Made by a program: the position numbers and the translations under genes. A stretch of DNA of 64,000 nt from Gammaproteobacteria bacterium. Lineage in GTDB: Bacteria > Pseudomonadota > Gammaproteobacteria > Pseudomonadales > Azotimanducaceae_A. The stretch lies in NCBI GenBank assembly GCA_012960755.1, contig DUAT01000072.1, forward strand, positions 236,588 to 300,587. Reading direction: 5' to 3'. Of the stretch, positions 1-9,576 are shown one piece after another. The notes beneath the pieces are model-generated. The model was given only the letters and a program-made list of their open reading frames with translations. It did not search any database and was not told where the DNA came from. Each line of letters begins with the position of its first letter. Position 1 is the first letter of the stretch.

Positions 1-153
1 CGTTTCAAGAGAAGCGATTTGTTCGTCAACAAAACCACCTTCAACAAACGGCAAGGGCAACCCGTCAATGGTATTGAGGCAACCGTCAACGTCGTGAAAT
101 AGTATTTTAATAGCGTGGCACCGTGAAAAAGGGTGCAGTCTAACCAGTTCCAA
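1..153 (-). CDS. HAD-superfamily phosphatase, N-terminal fragment running off the left edge
   Basis: Reading the minus strand toward base 1 gives an open frame that continues off the window. Codons from 111 downward spell IKILFHDVDGCLNTIDG, which is HAD motif I (hydrophobic-DxDG) with the nucleophilic Asp and the acid Asp two residues later, placed at the very N-terminus as usual in this superfamily. No ATG precedes it: candidates are a TTG at 153-151 or a non-standard ATT at 111-109, so the start is open. It lies about 60 bases downstream of the M28 peptidase on the same strand and could share its transcript. Too little is visible to suggest a substrate. Confidence 0.55.
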   Translation of the reverse strand, partial: MELVRLHPFSRCHAIKILFHDVDGCLNTIDGLPLPFVEGGFVDEQIASLET

Positions 154-215
154 CCAGGAATTAAATTAAGTGGCCGCGATTCGTTCGTGAACGGTTGATT
201 CGAGCGCCTGAGCCG

Positions 216-2447
216 TTATTTGTCCAACAGCAGAACAGCTTCTTCCAACCGGGCTGAGAGGCTGTCCAGTACCTCGGCGGCAATCTCAATCTGCTCAGAC
301 ACCTTGTCAAACTCGCGAATTTCGATAGCTTCCCTGACGCCAGGAATCGTTTTTACGCCATAGCCCGTGTAGAGCCCGGGGGCATAGATATGATGTTTGT
401 ACCATGGTCTTCCCGGCAAACCCCGTTCCCGCGTCAGGTAACGCTCAGAGGTGTACAGAATTTTGTTCAACACTTTTTGCTGCCCGGTGCTCAAGTTTTT
501 GTTGGCGAGATCAATTCGACCCAGTCCATCGCTGGCATTTCGCAATCGGGACATCGCATTTTTCAAGGGCGCAAAGTTAAAGTGCGGGACGGTTTCATTC
601 CGTGCAGGTGGCCCTAACGATTTTTTCGAGTCAAGGGCGAGACCATAGGTTCCCTTGTCGAGCAGTTCGTTGGTCTTGTTTGTATCCTTGCGCATCTTAT
701 TGCCCAGCTCTTCCAGCTCGTCAATATAGTCAGAAACGTGAGCAACCAAATTAGAAAATTCAAATGGCAACACCGGTGCGTTGGCCAGTCTCAATGTCGC
801 TCTACCGGCAACCTTCGACAGCGCAACGCTATAGTCCAGCCCCGGATCACGCCATTGGGTATGGTGCTCATAGGTGTCATAAAGTGTGTGATAACTGCCA
901 CTGCTCCCTTCACCAGAAAAACTTAAGTTTGCCGATGCGATACCCAGATGCTGTAAAAAAGGCGTGTAGTCTGAGCCAGAGCCCAACGGATAAAGGCTGA
1001 TATCCTTTTTCGCAGCCATTTTCTTCTTCTGCTTATCGCTTCCGAACACGGCAACACTGGCGCGTAATCGCTCCGAGACCGGGACTCCCGTCTGGGGATC
1101 CGAAACATCATCCATTACCTGGTTAAAAAATCGCTCCAGGGTATGACTGCCACCGATCCGAACAAATCCCCTGCTGTTGCCATCGGTATTCAGGTAAGCA
1201 ACCGCGTGTTTTTTCAGGTCGCTGGCGTGATGCTCTGCCCATTCGGTTGAACCAATCAGCCCCGGTTCCTCGGCATCCCATGCTGAATAGATAACGGTTC
1301 TTGCAGGTGGTTTACCAGATTGCGCCAGTTGAGCAACAGATTTAGCTTCCGCCAACAAAGCCACCATGCCGCTAAGCGGATCGTTTGCGCCGTGATTCCA
1401 ACCATCGTGATGATTACCCCGGATTACCCATTCATCCGGGAGTTCACTGCCTTCCAATCTGGCGATGACATTATAAATGGTCGTTTTGTTCCAGTTGAAT
1501 TCGAGCTTCAATCGAACCCGTGCAGGTCCCGGACCGAGATGATATGTGATGGGTAATCCACCGACCCATTCTGCCGGGACCGTTGAACCTCCCATCGCCG
1601 CTAAAAGAGGCAATGCATCTTTGTATGAAATCGGCAACACGGGAATCTTTGTGATGGTGGAGGCATCCTTTATTTTCAACCGTTTTGCACGCGCGGTAGC
1701 GCCCACACCAGGGGTTAGCACGTCACCAGGATAGGTGGGCATATCCATAACCGAGCCGCGCTGCACGCCGCTTTCATGTTTATAAGGTCCCAGGGGGTAT
1801 ACATCACCTCTTGAATATCCATCGTCTGCAGGGTCAGAATAAATAATTGTCCCAATAGCGCCCTTCTCTGCGGCCAGTTTTGGTTTGATGCCTCGCCAGG
1901 ACTTACCATACTTGGCAATGGCAATTTTCCCTTTTAGATCGACACCATAACGCTCAAGCAGTTCGTGGTCTTCAGGTCGGCCATAGTTGATAAAAACAAG
2001 TTCGGCTTCAACATCACCATCAACAGAGAAGGCATTGTAAGGTGGCAGCAAATTTGCCCGAATCGAAGTGCTGGGATCCTCATCAAGAGAATCCTCAGTC
2101 AGCGATGCCTGATAAGTGGTTGGCGCGGTTAATTCAAGCGTTCGCAGTTTCGGCGTTGGCAGAAGAATTTCATATTCTTCAATCCTGGTATCATAGCCCC
2201 AGGAAATAAACAATTCTGCTATGGCGTGGGCAACTTCCTTCGAGGCTTTGGACCCTGCATGATGTGGCTTAGCGGAGAATAGCCTTAACCAGGCATCCTG
2301 CTCTGATGCACTGATGGCCTGATCAAATTCTACTTCCAGCGCGCGCTGCTTTTCACTCGCTGCCTCATCAAACCCAATTAACACTTCGGCATTTACAACA
2401 GGATGAATAGCGGTCATACCGATCAATAGGGTGAGTATTCTGAACAT
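216..2447 (-). CDS. Exported M28-family zinc aminopeptidase (glutamate carboxypeptidase II-like)
   Basis: This resembles the PSMA/glutamate carboxypeptidase II branch of peptidase family M28, co-catalytic di-zinc enzymes that remove terminal residues from peptides outside the cytoplasm. A PA-type insert (around residues 130-300) precedes the catalytic domain. Metal ligands are readable: HHDGW and GANDPLSG (around 345-360), the catalytic WDAEEPGLIGS (around 390), NTDG (around 420), SGSDYTPF and YHTLYDTYEH. A helical dimerisation region follows. I chose the ATG at 2447 because AAGG lies seven bases upstream and the product then starts with a clean signal peptide (MFRILTLLIGMTAIHPVVNA). A longer form from 2495 is possible but has no good ribosome binding site. 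The gene is divergent from the aminotransferase. Confidence 0.93.
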   Translation of the reverse strand: MFRILTLLIGMTAIHPVVNAEVLIGFDEAASEKQRALEVEFDQAISASEQDAWLRLFSAKPHHAGSKASKEVAHAIAELFISWGYDTRIEEYEILLPTPKLRTLELTAPTTYQASLTEDSLDEDPSTSIRANLLPPYNAFSVDGDVEAELVFINYGRPEDHELLERYGVDLKGKIAIAKYGKSWRGIKPKLAAEKGAIGTIIYSDPADDGYSRGDVYPLGPYKHESGVQRGSVMDMPTYPGDVLTPGVGATARAKRLKIKDASTITKIPVLPISYKDALPLLAAMGGSTVPAEWVGGLPITYHLGPGPARVRLKLEFNWNKTTIYNVIARLEGSELPDEWVIRGNHHDGWNHGANDPLSGMVALLAEAKSVAQLAQSGKPPARTVIYSAWDAEEPGLIGSTEWAEHHASDLKKHAVAYLNTDGNSRGFVRIGGSHTLERFFNQVMDDVSDPQTGVPVSERLRASVAVFGSDKQKKKMAAKKDISLYPLGSGSDYTPFLQHLGIASANLSFSGEGSSGSYHTLYDTYEHHTQWRDPGLDYSVALSKVAGRATLRLANAPVLPFEFSNLVAHVSDYIDELEELGNKMRKDTNKTNELLDKGTYGLALDSKKSLGPPARNETVPHFNFAPLKNAMSRLRNASDGLGRIDLANKNLSTGQQKVLNKILYTSERYLTRERGLPGRPWYKHHIYAPGLYTGYGVKTIPGVREAIEIREFDKVSEQIEIAAEVLDSLSARLEEAVLLLDK

Positions 2448-2637
2448 CGACTTGCCTTGAAAGTTCTTCAGTGACTTTAAGATGACGTATTTCATCGGCT
2501 AAATCAATTACCCACCCCTACCGAGATCAAGATCATGCCTGCAAGAACACGCTCGCAAGATCAGGTTGAACCCTTCCTTTTCTCGCCCTTGTACACGCGG
2601 TACACTTCCAAACGACAGTCAGCCAGGGGACAACACA

Positions 2638-4002
2638 ATGACGCAAGATATTGATCGACTCATCAGAGAAGATGCGAATGTGGTTCTGCATCCCTCCTCT
2701 TCGATAGCGGCGCTGGTGGAGAGCGGTCCGCAAATGATCGTCTCCGCCAGCGGCTGCAACATCACCGAGGCGGATGGTCGGGAATTGCTCGATGCTGTTG
2801 CAGGGTTGTGGTGCGTTAATGTGGGTTATGGTCGAACCGAGCTCGCTGATGCGATGAAGTTTGCGGCTGAGAAACTGGGTTACTATCACAGCTTCGGAAA
2901 CGCCTCTAATCCCTGGCAGGTTGAACTGGCTGAAAAACTGCTTGAACATGCACCTGATGGCTTAAGCAAGGTTTTCTTCGGCACCTCTGGCAGCGATTGC
3001 AACGACACTTTGATTAAAATCGCCTGGCACTACCATACGTTGCTTGGAAAACCTTCCAAAACCAGGATTATTTCCAGGGAACAGGCCTACCACGGTACCT
3101 CCATCAGCACCGCAAGCCTGACCGGGCTGAGCGGATTTCATAAAGCGTTCCCGATTCCGCTGGATTTCGTTTTGCGGGTCGACTGCCCTCACTATTATAG
3201 CCGCGGACTTGAAAACGAAACTGAAGAGGATTTCTGCGACCGAATTATCGGTAACATTGAACAACTGATCGAAACGGAAGGTGCCGATACCATTGCGGCT
3301 TTTTTTGCCGAACCTATTATGGGAGCTGGTGGCATCATCGTTCCGCCGGAAAATTATTATCCCCGACTAAAACGCCTATTGGCAGCTAACAACATTTTAC
3401 TGGTAGCCGATGAGGTGATCTGCGGTTTCGGTCGCCTGGGCGATTGGTTCGGATCACCACAACTGGGTATCGAGCCAGACATGATGGCATCTGCCAAGGG
3501 GCTCACCAGCGGCTACTTTCCCTTGTCTGCCGCTTTTATTTCAGAAGAGATCTGGCAGGTGCTAAAAAACCAGGGTACAGAGCAGGTCGGCGCATTCATG
3601 CACGGCTACACCTACAGTGGGCACCCCGTGGGTGCAGCAGTAGCACTGGCTAATTTACAGATCATTGAAAAGGAGAACCTCATTGCGCAGGCGAAAGCCA
3701 ATGGCGAATATCTTCATGAGCAGCTGCAGTCATTGTTGAACCTGCCAAACGTCGGAGAGATACGTGGCCAGGGTCTAATTGCCGGGGTGCAACTCGTTGC
3801 AGACAAGCGTACACACGCCGCGCCTGACCCGGATCTGAAGGTGCCGCTGCAGGTTGCAAACCTGATGAAGGAAAAAGGCGTTATTGTTCGCCCACTGGCA
3901 ACCGTGGGCACCCTGGCAATCTCACCACCCCTGACCATCAGCAGGGACGAGATTGACAAGGTAGTGCAAGCGTTATCGGAGTCGATATCTGCTGTTTTGT
4001 AG
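2638..4002 (+). CDS. Class III (omega) PLP aminotransferase
   Basis: A fold-type I, subgroup III transaminase, the family that includes putrescine, beta-alanine and omega-amino acid:pyruvate aminotransferases. Typical motifs are present: GTSGSDCNDT (phosphate-binding region), the YHGTS segment, VADEVICGFGRLG with the PLP-pyridine Asp, and ASAKGLTSGYFP carrying the Schiff-base lysine. The frame is open further upstream, but the ATG at 2638 is preceded by AGGGG at a good distance and gives the usual N-terminus, 454 residues in all. Substrate cannot be fixed from sequence; the diamine/taurine-type groups are the closest by motif. It is a single-gene unit followed by a strong terminator. Confidence 0.92.
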   Translation: MTQDIDRLIREDANVVLHPSSSIAALVESGPQMIVSASGCNITEADGRELLDAVAGLWCVNVGYGRTELADAMKFAAEKLGYYHSFGNASNPWQVELAEKLLEHAPDGLSKVFFGTSGSDCNDTLIKIAWHYHTLLGKPSKTRIISREQAYHGTSISTASLTGLSGFHKAFPIPLDFVLRVDCPHYYSRGLENETEEDFCDRIIGNIEQLIETEGADTIAAFFAEPIMGAGGIIVPPENYYPRLKRLLAANNILLVADEVICGFGRLGDWFGSPQLGIEPDMMASAKGLTSGYFPLSAAFISEEIWQVLKNQGTEQVGAFMHGYTYSGHPVGAAVALANLQIIEKENLIAQAKANGEYLHEQLQSLLNLPNVGEIRGQGLIAGVQLVADKRTHAAPDPDLKVPLQVANLMKEKGVIVRPLATVGTLAISPPLTISRDEIDKVVQALSESISAVL

Positions 4003-4018
4003 TTTGCCTTGGTCTAAC

Positions 4019-4047
4019 AATTTATTCAGCTCGATGAATAAATTTTT
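4019..4047 (+). terminator. Rho-independent terminator of the aminotransferase gene
   Basis: Bases 4019-4028 (AATTTATTCA) pair perfectly with 4035-4044 (TGAATAAATT) around a six-base loop (GCTCGA), and the stem runs into a T tract ending at 4047. It begins 17 bases after the stop codon. The stem is AT-rich, and because of its symmetry it may also act on the opposite strand for recJ. Confidence 0.7.
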
Positions 4048-4150
4048 CGCTGATAGCACTGTGATTAACGCCATAAATAAAGATGGTTAGCTCGACAGGA
4101 TAAATCTTTGTAGCTCACAAACCGTGCAGATTTTTAGTAATGTGTTTCCT

Positions 4151-4167
4151 CGAATAGAGTCTATTCG
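4151..4167. other. Short perfect hairpin downstream of recJ
   Basis: CGAATAG and CTATTCG form a seven-base-pair stem with a three-base loop, about 40 bases past the recJ stop codon. There is no T tract, so it would be an mRNA 3'-end stabiliser rather than an intrinsic terminator, if it does anything. Confidence 0.3.
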
Positions 4168-4209
4168 GGGCCCTTGTTGAGCGTAAGGCGTATACGCGTA
4201 TGAGCTCGG

Positions 4210-5928
4210 CTATTCTACAATATCCAGACACTCAACAATCAGCTGCAGGGATTCCCTGCCGCGATATTTATTAACGTCGAGGCGGTAGGCAATGCGCCGG
4301 TGCCTGCCCTCGACAAGCCTGTCCTGGCCAAATGCAATGGCATCGATACTTTGCACGCCGTCGATGGGTCGTAACTTTAATTTGAGATGTCGTCCTGCCA
4401 CGATACGCTGTTCCAGGATCTCAAAATCGTCATCGAATATGGGTTCCGGAAATCCCTGACCCCAGGGACAAGCCTGGGTTACCACCCGCGCAACCGTGAC
4501 ATTGAATTCTTCAATGAGGTTGCCGTCGGTGATGACGGTTTGTTGCAGATCGTCCTTCGACAGCCATCGACGAGCCTCAAGATCAAACTCTTCAGCGAAC
4601 TTGTCAAAATTGTCCGGGTGCAGGCTTAGACCGGCTGCCATCGCATGGCCACCAAACTTGACCACCAGACCTGGGTTTCTGGCAGCAATGGCATCCAGCG
4701 CATCGCGAATATGAAAGCCCGGTATGGACCGTGCAGAACCTTTCATTTCGACTTCCGATGCCGGGGCAAAGGCGATCACGGGCCGATGCCATTTGTCCTT
4801 AATCCTGGAAGCTACAATGCCAACAACTCCCTGGTGCCAGTCGTTTTCGAACAGGCAGATACCCACTGCTTCATGCTCATCATTTGCGGGAAGGCTAAGG
4901 TTGAGACTACCCAATGATCGAATCGCCTGTTGCTTCATTTCATTTTCAATTTCCCGCCGTTCAACATTAAGCTGGTCAAGGCGGGTAGCAAGCTCACGGG
5001 CACGGTTTTGATCATCAGTCAGCAAACACTCAATACCGAGAGAAATATCCTCCAATCGACCTGCTGCGTTCAGTCGAGGGGCGACACTGAAGGCCAGATC
5101 TCTTGACGTCACAGTTTCGATCCGGGTACCGGATAAAGCCAGCAATTCTCCAAGACCAGGGCGAAGTCTCCCGGCACGGATTCGGCGAATGCCTTCCTGC
5201 ACCATGACACGATTGTTGTAATCCATGGGCACCACGTCTGCGATGGTACCCAGGGCGACTAAATCAAGATAATCAGCCAGATTAGGTTCATTGTGGTTCT
5301 CAAACCAACCGACCGTCCGCAGCATAGCTCGAACTGCGGATAACAGGTAGAAGGCGACACCAACGCCCGCAAGGTTCTTACTCGGAAATTCACAGCCACC
5401 TTGATTGGGGTTTAGAATCGCGTCTGCATCCGGCAACTCTTTTGCCGGTAAATGATGATCTGTTATCAGGACCCTGATGCCATGACTCTTCGCAAATTCG
5501 ACGCCTTCAATGCTGGATATCCCATTATCTACGGTGACAATCACATCAGGTGTTTTGCGCCTCGCGACTTCGACAATTTCCGGCGTCAGACCATAGCCGT
5601 ACTCAAACCGATTCGGTACCAGATAGTCCACATGATCAGCACCCATCGACCTTAATCCATGGACCATCAACACAGAACTGGTCGCACCGTCTGCATCGAA
5701 ATCGCCAATGATCAGGATACGCAGCTGGTTTTGAACAGATTCGACAAGAAGTGATGTGGCCTTGCTCAACCCCTTTAAACTATCAGGCCTGAGAAGATTC
5801 TTAATCGAATGCTCAACCTCATCTGCATTCACCACGCCCCGCCCCACATACAGACGGGATAGCAAGGGAGAAATTCCCGCAACGGATCCCTTAACTTCTC
5901 TTCTTCTTAGTATTTTCGGCAAGATCAA
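4210..5928 (-). CDS. recJ: Single-stranded-DNA-specific exonuclease RecJ
   Basis: RecJ is the 5'-3' single-strand exonuclease of the RecF recombination pathway and mismatch repair. The DHH phosphoesterase core is clear: DFDADGATSS (around residue 79), VTVDNG and ITDHHLP (around 155); the DHHA1 module shows the KFGGHAMAAGLS motif (around 425), and an OB-like C-terminus follows. The length of 572 matches the family. The start is a TTG: the N-terminus MILPKILRRREV then aligns with the known MKQQIQLRRREV start, and no ATG or GTG is available nearby. It is the last gene of an alaC-hom-recJ run, 23 bases after hom. Confidence 0.96.
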   Translation of the reverse strand: MILPKILRRREVKGSVAGISPLLSRLYVGRGVVNADEVEHSIKNLLRPDSLKGLSKATSLLVESVQNQLRILIIGDFDADGATSSVLMVHGLRSMGADHVDYLVPNRFEYGYGLTPEIVEVARRKTPDVIVTVDNGISSIEGVEFAKSHGIRVLITDHHLPAKELPDADAILNPNQGGCEFPSKNLAGVGVAFYLLSAVRAMLRTVGWFENHNEPNLADYLDLVALGTIADVVPMDYNNRVMVQEGIRRIRAGRLRPGLGELLALSGTRIETVTSRDLAFSVAPRLNAAGRLEDISLGIECLLTDDQNRARELATRLDQLNVERREIENEMKQQAIRSLGSLNLSLPANDEHEAVGICLFENDWHQGVVGIVASRIKDKWHRPVIAFAPASEVEMKGSARSIPGFHIRDALDAIAARNPGLVVKFGGHAMAAGLSLHPDNFDKFAEEFDLEARRWLSKDDLQQTVITDGNLIEEFNVTVARVVTQACPWGQGFPEPIFDDDFEILEQRIVAGRHLKLKLRPIDGVQSIDAIAFGQDRLVEGRHRRIAYRLDVNKYRGRESLQLIVECLDIVE

Positions 5929-5951
5929 ACCCGTTGAAGGCTGGCAGAACT

Positions 5952-7241
5952 TTAAAACGTTTCAACCCGAATCCGGGTGACGGCACCCACTACCTGATCT
6001 AACGCAGCCAGTTCCACGATAGCTTCATTCATGGACCGCTCAACCACCCGATCAGTCACTATCACGATAGGCACTTCACCCTCTTTTACATCTTTCTGGA
6101 TCAGTGACTCGATACTGATGTTACACTGGCTGAGTATGGTGGAAATTCTGGCCATCACACCAGGCTTGTCCAGCGCTCTCAAACGCAAATAGTACGCTGA
6201 TTTAATTTTTTCGATATCCACAATGGGCAGGTTCTGCAATGAGTCCGGAACAAAACCCAGGTTAGCAATCTGGTTACCTCCCCGGGATCGCAGTACATCA
6301 ATCACGTCAGCCACAACCGATGAGGCCGTTGGGCCTGAACCCGCCCCGGCACCATAGTACATGGTTTGACCGGCAACATCGGTGCCAACTAAAATGGCAT
6401 TCATAACACCATCAACCTGGGCGAGCATTGTCGACTTTTTTATCAATGTGGGATGAACTCTCAGTTCGATGCCTGCAGGCGATTTTGAAGTGATACCCAG
6501 GTGTTTGATTCGAAACCCCAATTCGCTGGCGTACTTGATGTCTTCAACTGTAATGCCGGAAATGCCTTCCATGAACATCGCGTCGAAGCGAAGCGGTATG
6601 CCAAAAGCAATGGAAGACAAGATGGTTAGTTTATGGGCTGCATCAATACCTTCGATATCGAACGTCGGGTCTGCTTCAGCGTACCCAAGCTCCTGCGCTT
6701 CGACTAACACTTCGCCAAAGTCGCGATTACCCGCCGTTTCCATTTCCGTCAAAATATAATTAGTTGTGCCGTTGATAATCCCGGCAAGAAATTCAATCCG
6801 ATTGGCTGCCAGGCCTTCGCGAATGGCTTTGACAATCGGTACACCCCCGGCAATGGCGGCTTCAAATTTGAGACAGAGGTTAGCCTGATTCGCAAGCTGA
6901 AACAATTCTTCGCCATGTAACGCGATCAGTGCCTTATTAGCCGTGACCACATGTTTGTTATTCGCGAGCGCCTGCTTAACAAGATCCAGGGCTACGTCGG
7001 TCCCACCGATGAGTTCCAGAACAATATCCACATCAGGGTTTTTCACCACATCATAAATATCCCGGGTGACGTTAGTAGTCGTCAAATCGCAATCGGGATG
7101 ATCCCTGCGACAGCCAACCTGGGCAACCACGATGCGCTTTCCTGTTTTGCGGGTAATTTCTTCAGCGTTTTTTGTAATCAGGTTGAACGCACCGGAACCA
7201 ACCGTGCCCAGCCCACAAATGCCCACCCCAATCTGCTGCAC
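5952..7241 (-). CDS. hom: Homoserine dehydrogenase
   Basis: Converts aspartate semialdehyde to homoserine for threonine and methionine synthesis. It has the N-terminal NAD(P) fold (GICGLGTVGSG near the start), the catalytic domain (GIINGTTNYILTEM and the AEADPTFDIEG segment) and a C-terminal ACT domain (from about residue 345, LRALDKPGVMARIS) for feedback control, so it is the stand-alone ACT-regulated form, not a fusion to aspartokinase. I chose the GTG at 7241: AGGGAG lies six bases upstream and the codon follows the alaC stop by one base. An in-frame ATG at 7265 would add eight residues. In Pseudomonas-like genomes thrC normally follows; here recJ does. Confidence 0.95.
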   Translation of the reverse strand: MQQIGVGICGLGTVGSGAFNLITKNAEEITRKTGKRIVVAQVGCRRDHPDCDLTTTNVTRDIYDVVKNPDVDIVLELIGGTDVALDLVKQALANNKHVVTANKALIALHGEELFQLANQANLCLKFEAAIAGGVPIVKAIREGLAANRIEFLAGIINGTTNYILTEMETAGNRDFGEVLVEAQELGYAEADPTFDIEGIDAAHKLTILSSIAFGIPLRFDAMFMEGISGITVEDIKYASELGFRIKHLGITSKSPAGIELRVHPTLIKKSTMLAQVDGVMNAILVGTDVAGQTMYYGAGAGSGPTASSVVADVIDVLRSRGGNQIANLGFVPDSLQNLPIVDIEKIKSAYYLRLRALDKPGVMARISTILSQCNISIESLIQKDVKEGEVPIVIVTDRVVERSMNEAIVELAALDQVVGAVTRIRVETF

Positions 7242-7242
7242 T

Positions 7243-8442
7243 CTATTCTCCCTCGCTGACCGCATTTTTAAACATCTGTTTGATACCCCTTATTGCCTGA
7301 CGCGTCCGATGCTCATTTTCGATAAGCGAGAAGCGAACATGATCATCGCCGTACTGGCCAAAACCGATACCCGGTGACACCGCAACCCTGGCTTCTTTAA
7401 GTAAAAACTTGCTGAATTCAAGTGAGTTCATGTTTTGAAACTGCGTCGGTATTTTAGCCCAGACGAACATGGTGGCTTTTGGTTTCTCTACCTTCCATCC
7501 TGCGGCATTTAACCCATCGCACAACACATCTCTGCGTTTTTGATACCTGGAACGTATCTCCTCAACGCAGCTCTGATCGCCTTCAAGGGCGCTGATGGCA
7601 GCAACCTGGATCGGCGTAAACATACCGTAGTCGAGATAAGACTTGATTCTAGCCAGTGCACCCACCAGGGTGGGATTGCCCACGCAAAACCCCACTCGCC
7701 AGCCAGGCATATTGTAGCTCTTCGACATCGAGAAGAATTCCACAGCAATGTCTTTTGCACCAGGTACCTGGAGAATAGACGGCACCTTGTAACCATCAAA
7801 CACAATATCGGCATAGGCCAGATCCTGAACCACCCAGATATCGTGCTCTTTGGCAATTTGAATCACTTTTTCAAAAAAATCCAGTTCCACACACTGAGTG
7901 GTTGGATTACTCGGAAAGTTAATGACCAGCGCCTTGGGTTTAGGCCAGGTGTTGATGATCGCCCGTTCCAGTTCACCGAAAAAATCACCCTCCGGTGAAA
8001 TCGGCACATGTCGAACTTCTGCATCAGCAATAACAAATCCGTAAGGATGTACCGGGTAGGATGGATTAGGCACCAGTACAGTGTCACCCGGCCCCAGTAC
8101 TGCCATGGCCAGGTGTGCAATGCCTTCCTTTGAGCCGAGCGTTACGATGGCTTCTGATTCAGGATCCAGGTCCACATCAAAGCGATCTTTGTACCAGTTA
8201 CATATTGCCCGGCGCAGTCTGGGAATACCCTTTGACTGGGAATACCTGTGTGTATCACTGCGTTGCACTGTTTCGATCAACTTGTCGACAATATGCCGGG
8301 GTGTGGCCTGGTCCGGGTTGCCCATGCCGAAGTCAATCACATCTTCGCCGCGTTCCCTCGCCTCTTTCTTCAATGCATCGGTAACACTGAAGATGTAAGG
8401 AGGCAGCCTTTTGATGCGAGGAAAATCTTCTATAGTTGGCAC
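7243..8442 (-). CDS. alaC: Alanine-synthesising aminotransferase AlaC-like
   Basis: A fold-type I class I/II aminotransferase of the AlaC (YfdZ) group, which makes alanine from pyruvate and glutamate. Readable motifs: [13 protein letters not shown] near the N-terminus, [20 protein letters not shown], the PLP Asp region [11 protein letters not shown], and [15 protein letters not shown] with the Schiff-base lysine (around residue 240). The start is GTG at 8442. It is the first gene of a unit with hom (one-base gap) and recJ. The pairing with hom recurs in several gammaproteobacteria as I recall it; a role as a diaminopimelate or methionine-pathway aminotransferase cannot be excluded. Confidence 0.88.
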   Translation of the reverse strand: MPTIEDFPRIKRLPPYIFSVTDALKKEARERGEDVIDFGMGNPDQATPRHIVDKLIETVQRSDTHRYSQSKGIPRLRRAICNWYKDRFDVDLDPESEAIVTLGSKEGIAHLAMAVLGPGDTVLVPNPSYPVHPYGFVIADAEVRHVPISPEGDFFGELERAIINTWPKPKALVINFPSNPTTQCVELDFFEKVIQIAKEHDIWVVQDLAYADIVFDGYKVPSILQVPGAKDIAVEFFSMSKSYNMPGWRVGFCVGNPTLVGALARIKSYLDYGMFTPIQVAAISALEGDQSCVEEIRSRYQKRRDVLCDGLNAAGWKVEKPKATMFVWAKIPTQFQNMNSLEFSKFLLKEARVAVSPGIGFGQYGDDHVRFSLIENEHRTRQAIRGIKQMFKNAVSEGE

Positions 8443-8524
8443 TTGGGTTTCTCATTTTTTTCGTTAAAACGGTTATTCGTCAATCTATGCTAAAACCAGA
8501 CTGGAGATCAGGCAAGAAACAGGA

Positions 8525-8538
8525 GGGGTCAGAGTAAA
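8525..8538. repeat. GGGGTCAGAGTAAA motif, possible remnant of an interspersed repeat
   Basis: A 14-base motif in the alaC/dsbC gap. Similar GGGGACAGA motifs lie at 32084 and 41488, each in non-coding sequence. From memory such motifs occur at the ends of REP-like repeats mobilised by Y1 transposases; no transposase is present here. Confidence 0.3.
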
Positions 8539-8554
8539 AACTCCAGGAATTGTA

Positions 8555-8571
8555 CGGGTTTAGAGAACCCG
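8555..8571 (-). terminator. Hairpin just after dsbC
   Basis: CGGGTT and AACCCG form a six-pair stem with a five-base loop, three bases beyond the dsbC stop. It lacks a T tract, so termination here would be weak or Rho-assisted. Confidence 0.35.
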
Positions 8572-8573
8572 AA

Positions 8574-9317
8574 TCACAGTATTCCGAGCCTCTCGGCTAA
8601 TTTGGCCGCTGGCATATAGCCGGGGTCCATGCTCCCATCTTCATAGACCAGCGAGGGAGTAGAATTAACGCCCATGGTTGAGCCCAGCTTATATTGTGCG
8701 GCGACCGGATTGTCACAGGTTTTTTCTTCTATCGGCTGGTTGTTCTTGGCTTTCGTCAGGGCAGCTTTGGGATTGTCTGCACACCAGGCGGAAACAAATT
8801 TGTTGTAAGACTCGGAACTGGTACCCGCTCGGGGGTACGCCAGATAGCGAACTGCAATTCCCAGGCGATTGAGCTCAGGGACTTCCCTATGCAACTTACG
8901 GCAGTAGGTGCAATCAATGTCGGTAAACACGGTAACCGTGGCCTTTATCATCTCTTTTGGTGGTGCAAAGACCAACATCTCGGACTCATCCAGAGCATCC
9001 AGCAGGCGTTTACGCTGAACTGAACGGCCGGTTTCAGTCAGGTTAACCAGTCCGACTTCCAATATTTCATACAAATCACCTGCGAACAGGTACTTGCCGT
9101 CGCTGGAGATATACAGCGTCTGCCCACCCAGCAGGCTCACATAATAAAACCCTTCTAACTGACTTGGAAAAATGTCGGGAATCGGTAGATCCGGTCGCGC
9201 GGTTGAGAGGCGAGCTCGAATGGTATTGATGATTTCCTCTTCCGATTGTTTCTCTGGCTTGGCAAAGCCCGGTAACCCAATGACCAGCAGGATCACGAAT
9301 ATTAGTGTTTTTCTCAT
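8574..9317 (-). CDS. dsbC: Periplasmic thiol:disulfide interchange protein DsbC
   Basis: DsbC is the periplasmic disulfide isomerase that reshuffles wrong disulfides and is kept reduced by DsbD. The product has a signal peptide (MRKTLIFVILLVIGLPGFA), an N-terminal cystatin-like dimerisation domain, and a thioredoxin-fold domain with the active-site pair in FTDIDCTYCRKLH. The spacing residues are TY, not the GY of E. coli. A second Cys pair (WCADNPK and KTCDNPV) matches the structural disulfide of the family, and the cis-Pro loop is STPSLV. I chose the ATG at 9317, which has AAGG upstream; a longer frame from 9347 would spoil the signal peptide. Adjacent to xerD, as in many gammaproteobacteria. 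Confidence 0.95.
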   Translation of the reverse strand: MRKTLIFVILLVIGLPGFAKPEKQSEEEIINTIRARLSTARPDLPIPDIFPSQLEGFYYVSLLGGQTLYISSDGKYLFAGDLYEILEVGLVNLTETGRSVQRKRLLDALDESEMLVFAPPKEMIKATVTVFTDIDCTYCRKLHREVPELNRLGIAVRYLAYPRAGTSSESYNKFVSAWCADNPKAALTKAKNNQPIEEKTCDNPVAAQYKLGSTMGVNSTPSLVYEDGSMDPGYMPAAKLAERLGIL

Positions 9318-9379
9318 AACAGACCTTGAGAGCTTGTTTCGATGCACTTTGCATCAATGAAGTTTTTGAATCAATCCCC

Positions 9380-9461
9380 AGGAGGCTGACCGAGAATAGA
9401 GAACCTACTGTGGTAAATCTAATTTGGGCTGGCTACGGTTTCTATTCTCAGTCAGCCTCCT
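9380..9461. repeat. Imperfect 25-bp inverted repeat between xerD and dsbC
   Basis: The left arm 9380-9405 (starting AGGAGGCTGACCGAGAATAG) and the right arm 9437-9461 are reverse complements except for one mismatch and one extra base, with 31 bases between them. TGAATCA occurs on both sides (9367-9373 and 9464-9470) as a possible target duplication, though at unequal distances. There is no T tract and no coding capacity. It looks like a small mobile repeat (MITE or REP-like) or a structured RNA. Confidence 0.75.
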
Positions 9462-9576
9462 AGTGAATCAGACCGATTGTAAACATTAATGGTTCCACAG
9501 GCGCCTATTAGATCACAGGCTCGCCGCTTTTTGTGACGAACAGTTGACAAACGTCACTATTTTGAGTGAAAAGGGG

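Noticed and set aside
2533..2949. 138-codon minus-strand frame opposite the aminotransferase gene
   Set aside because: It lies antisense to a clear class III aminotransferase and has no recognisable domain.
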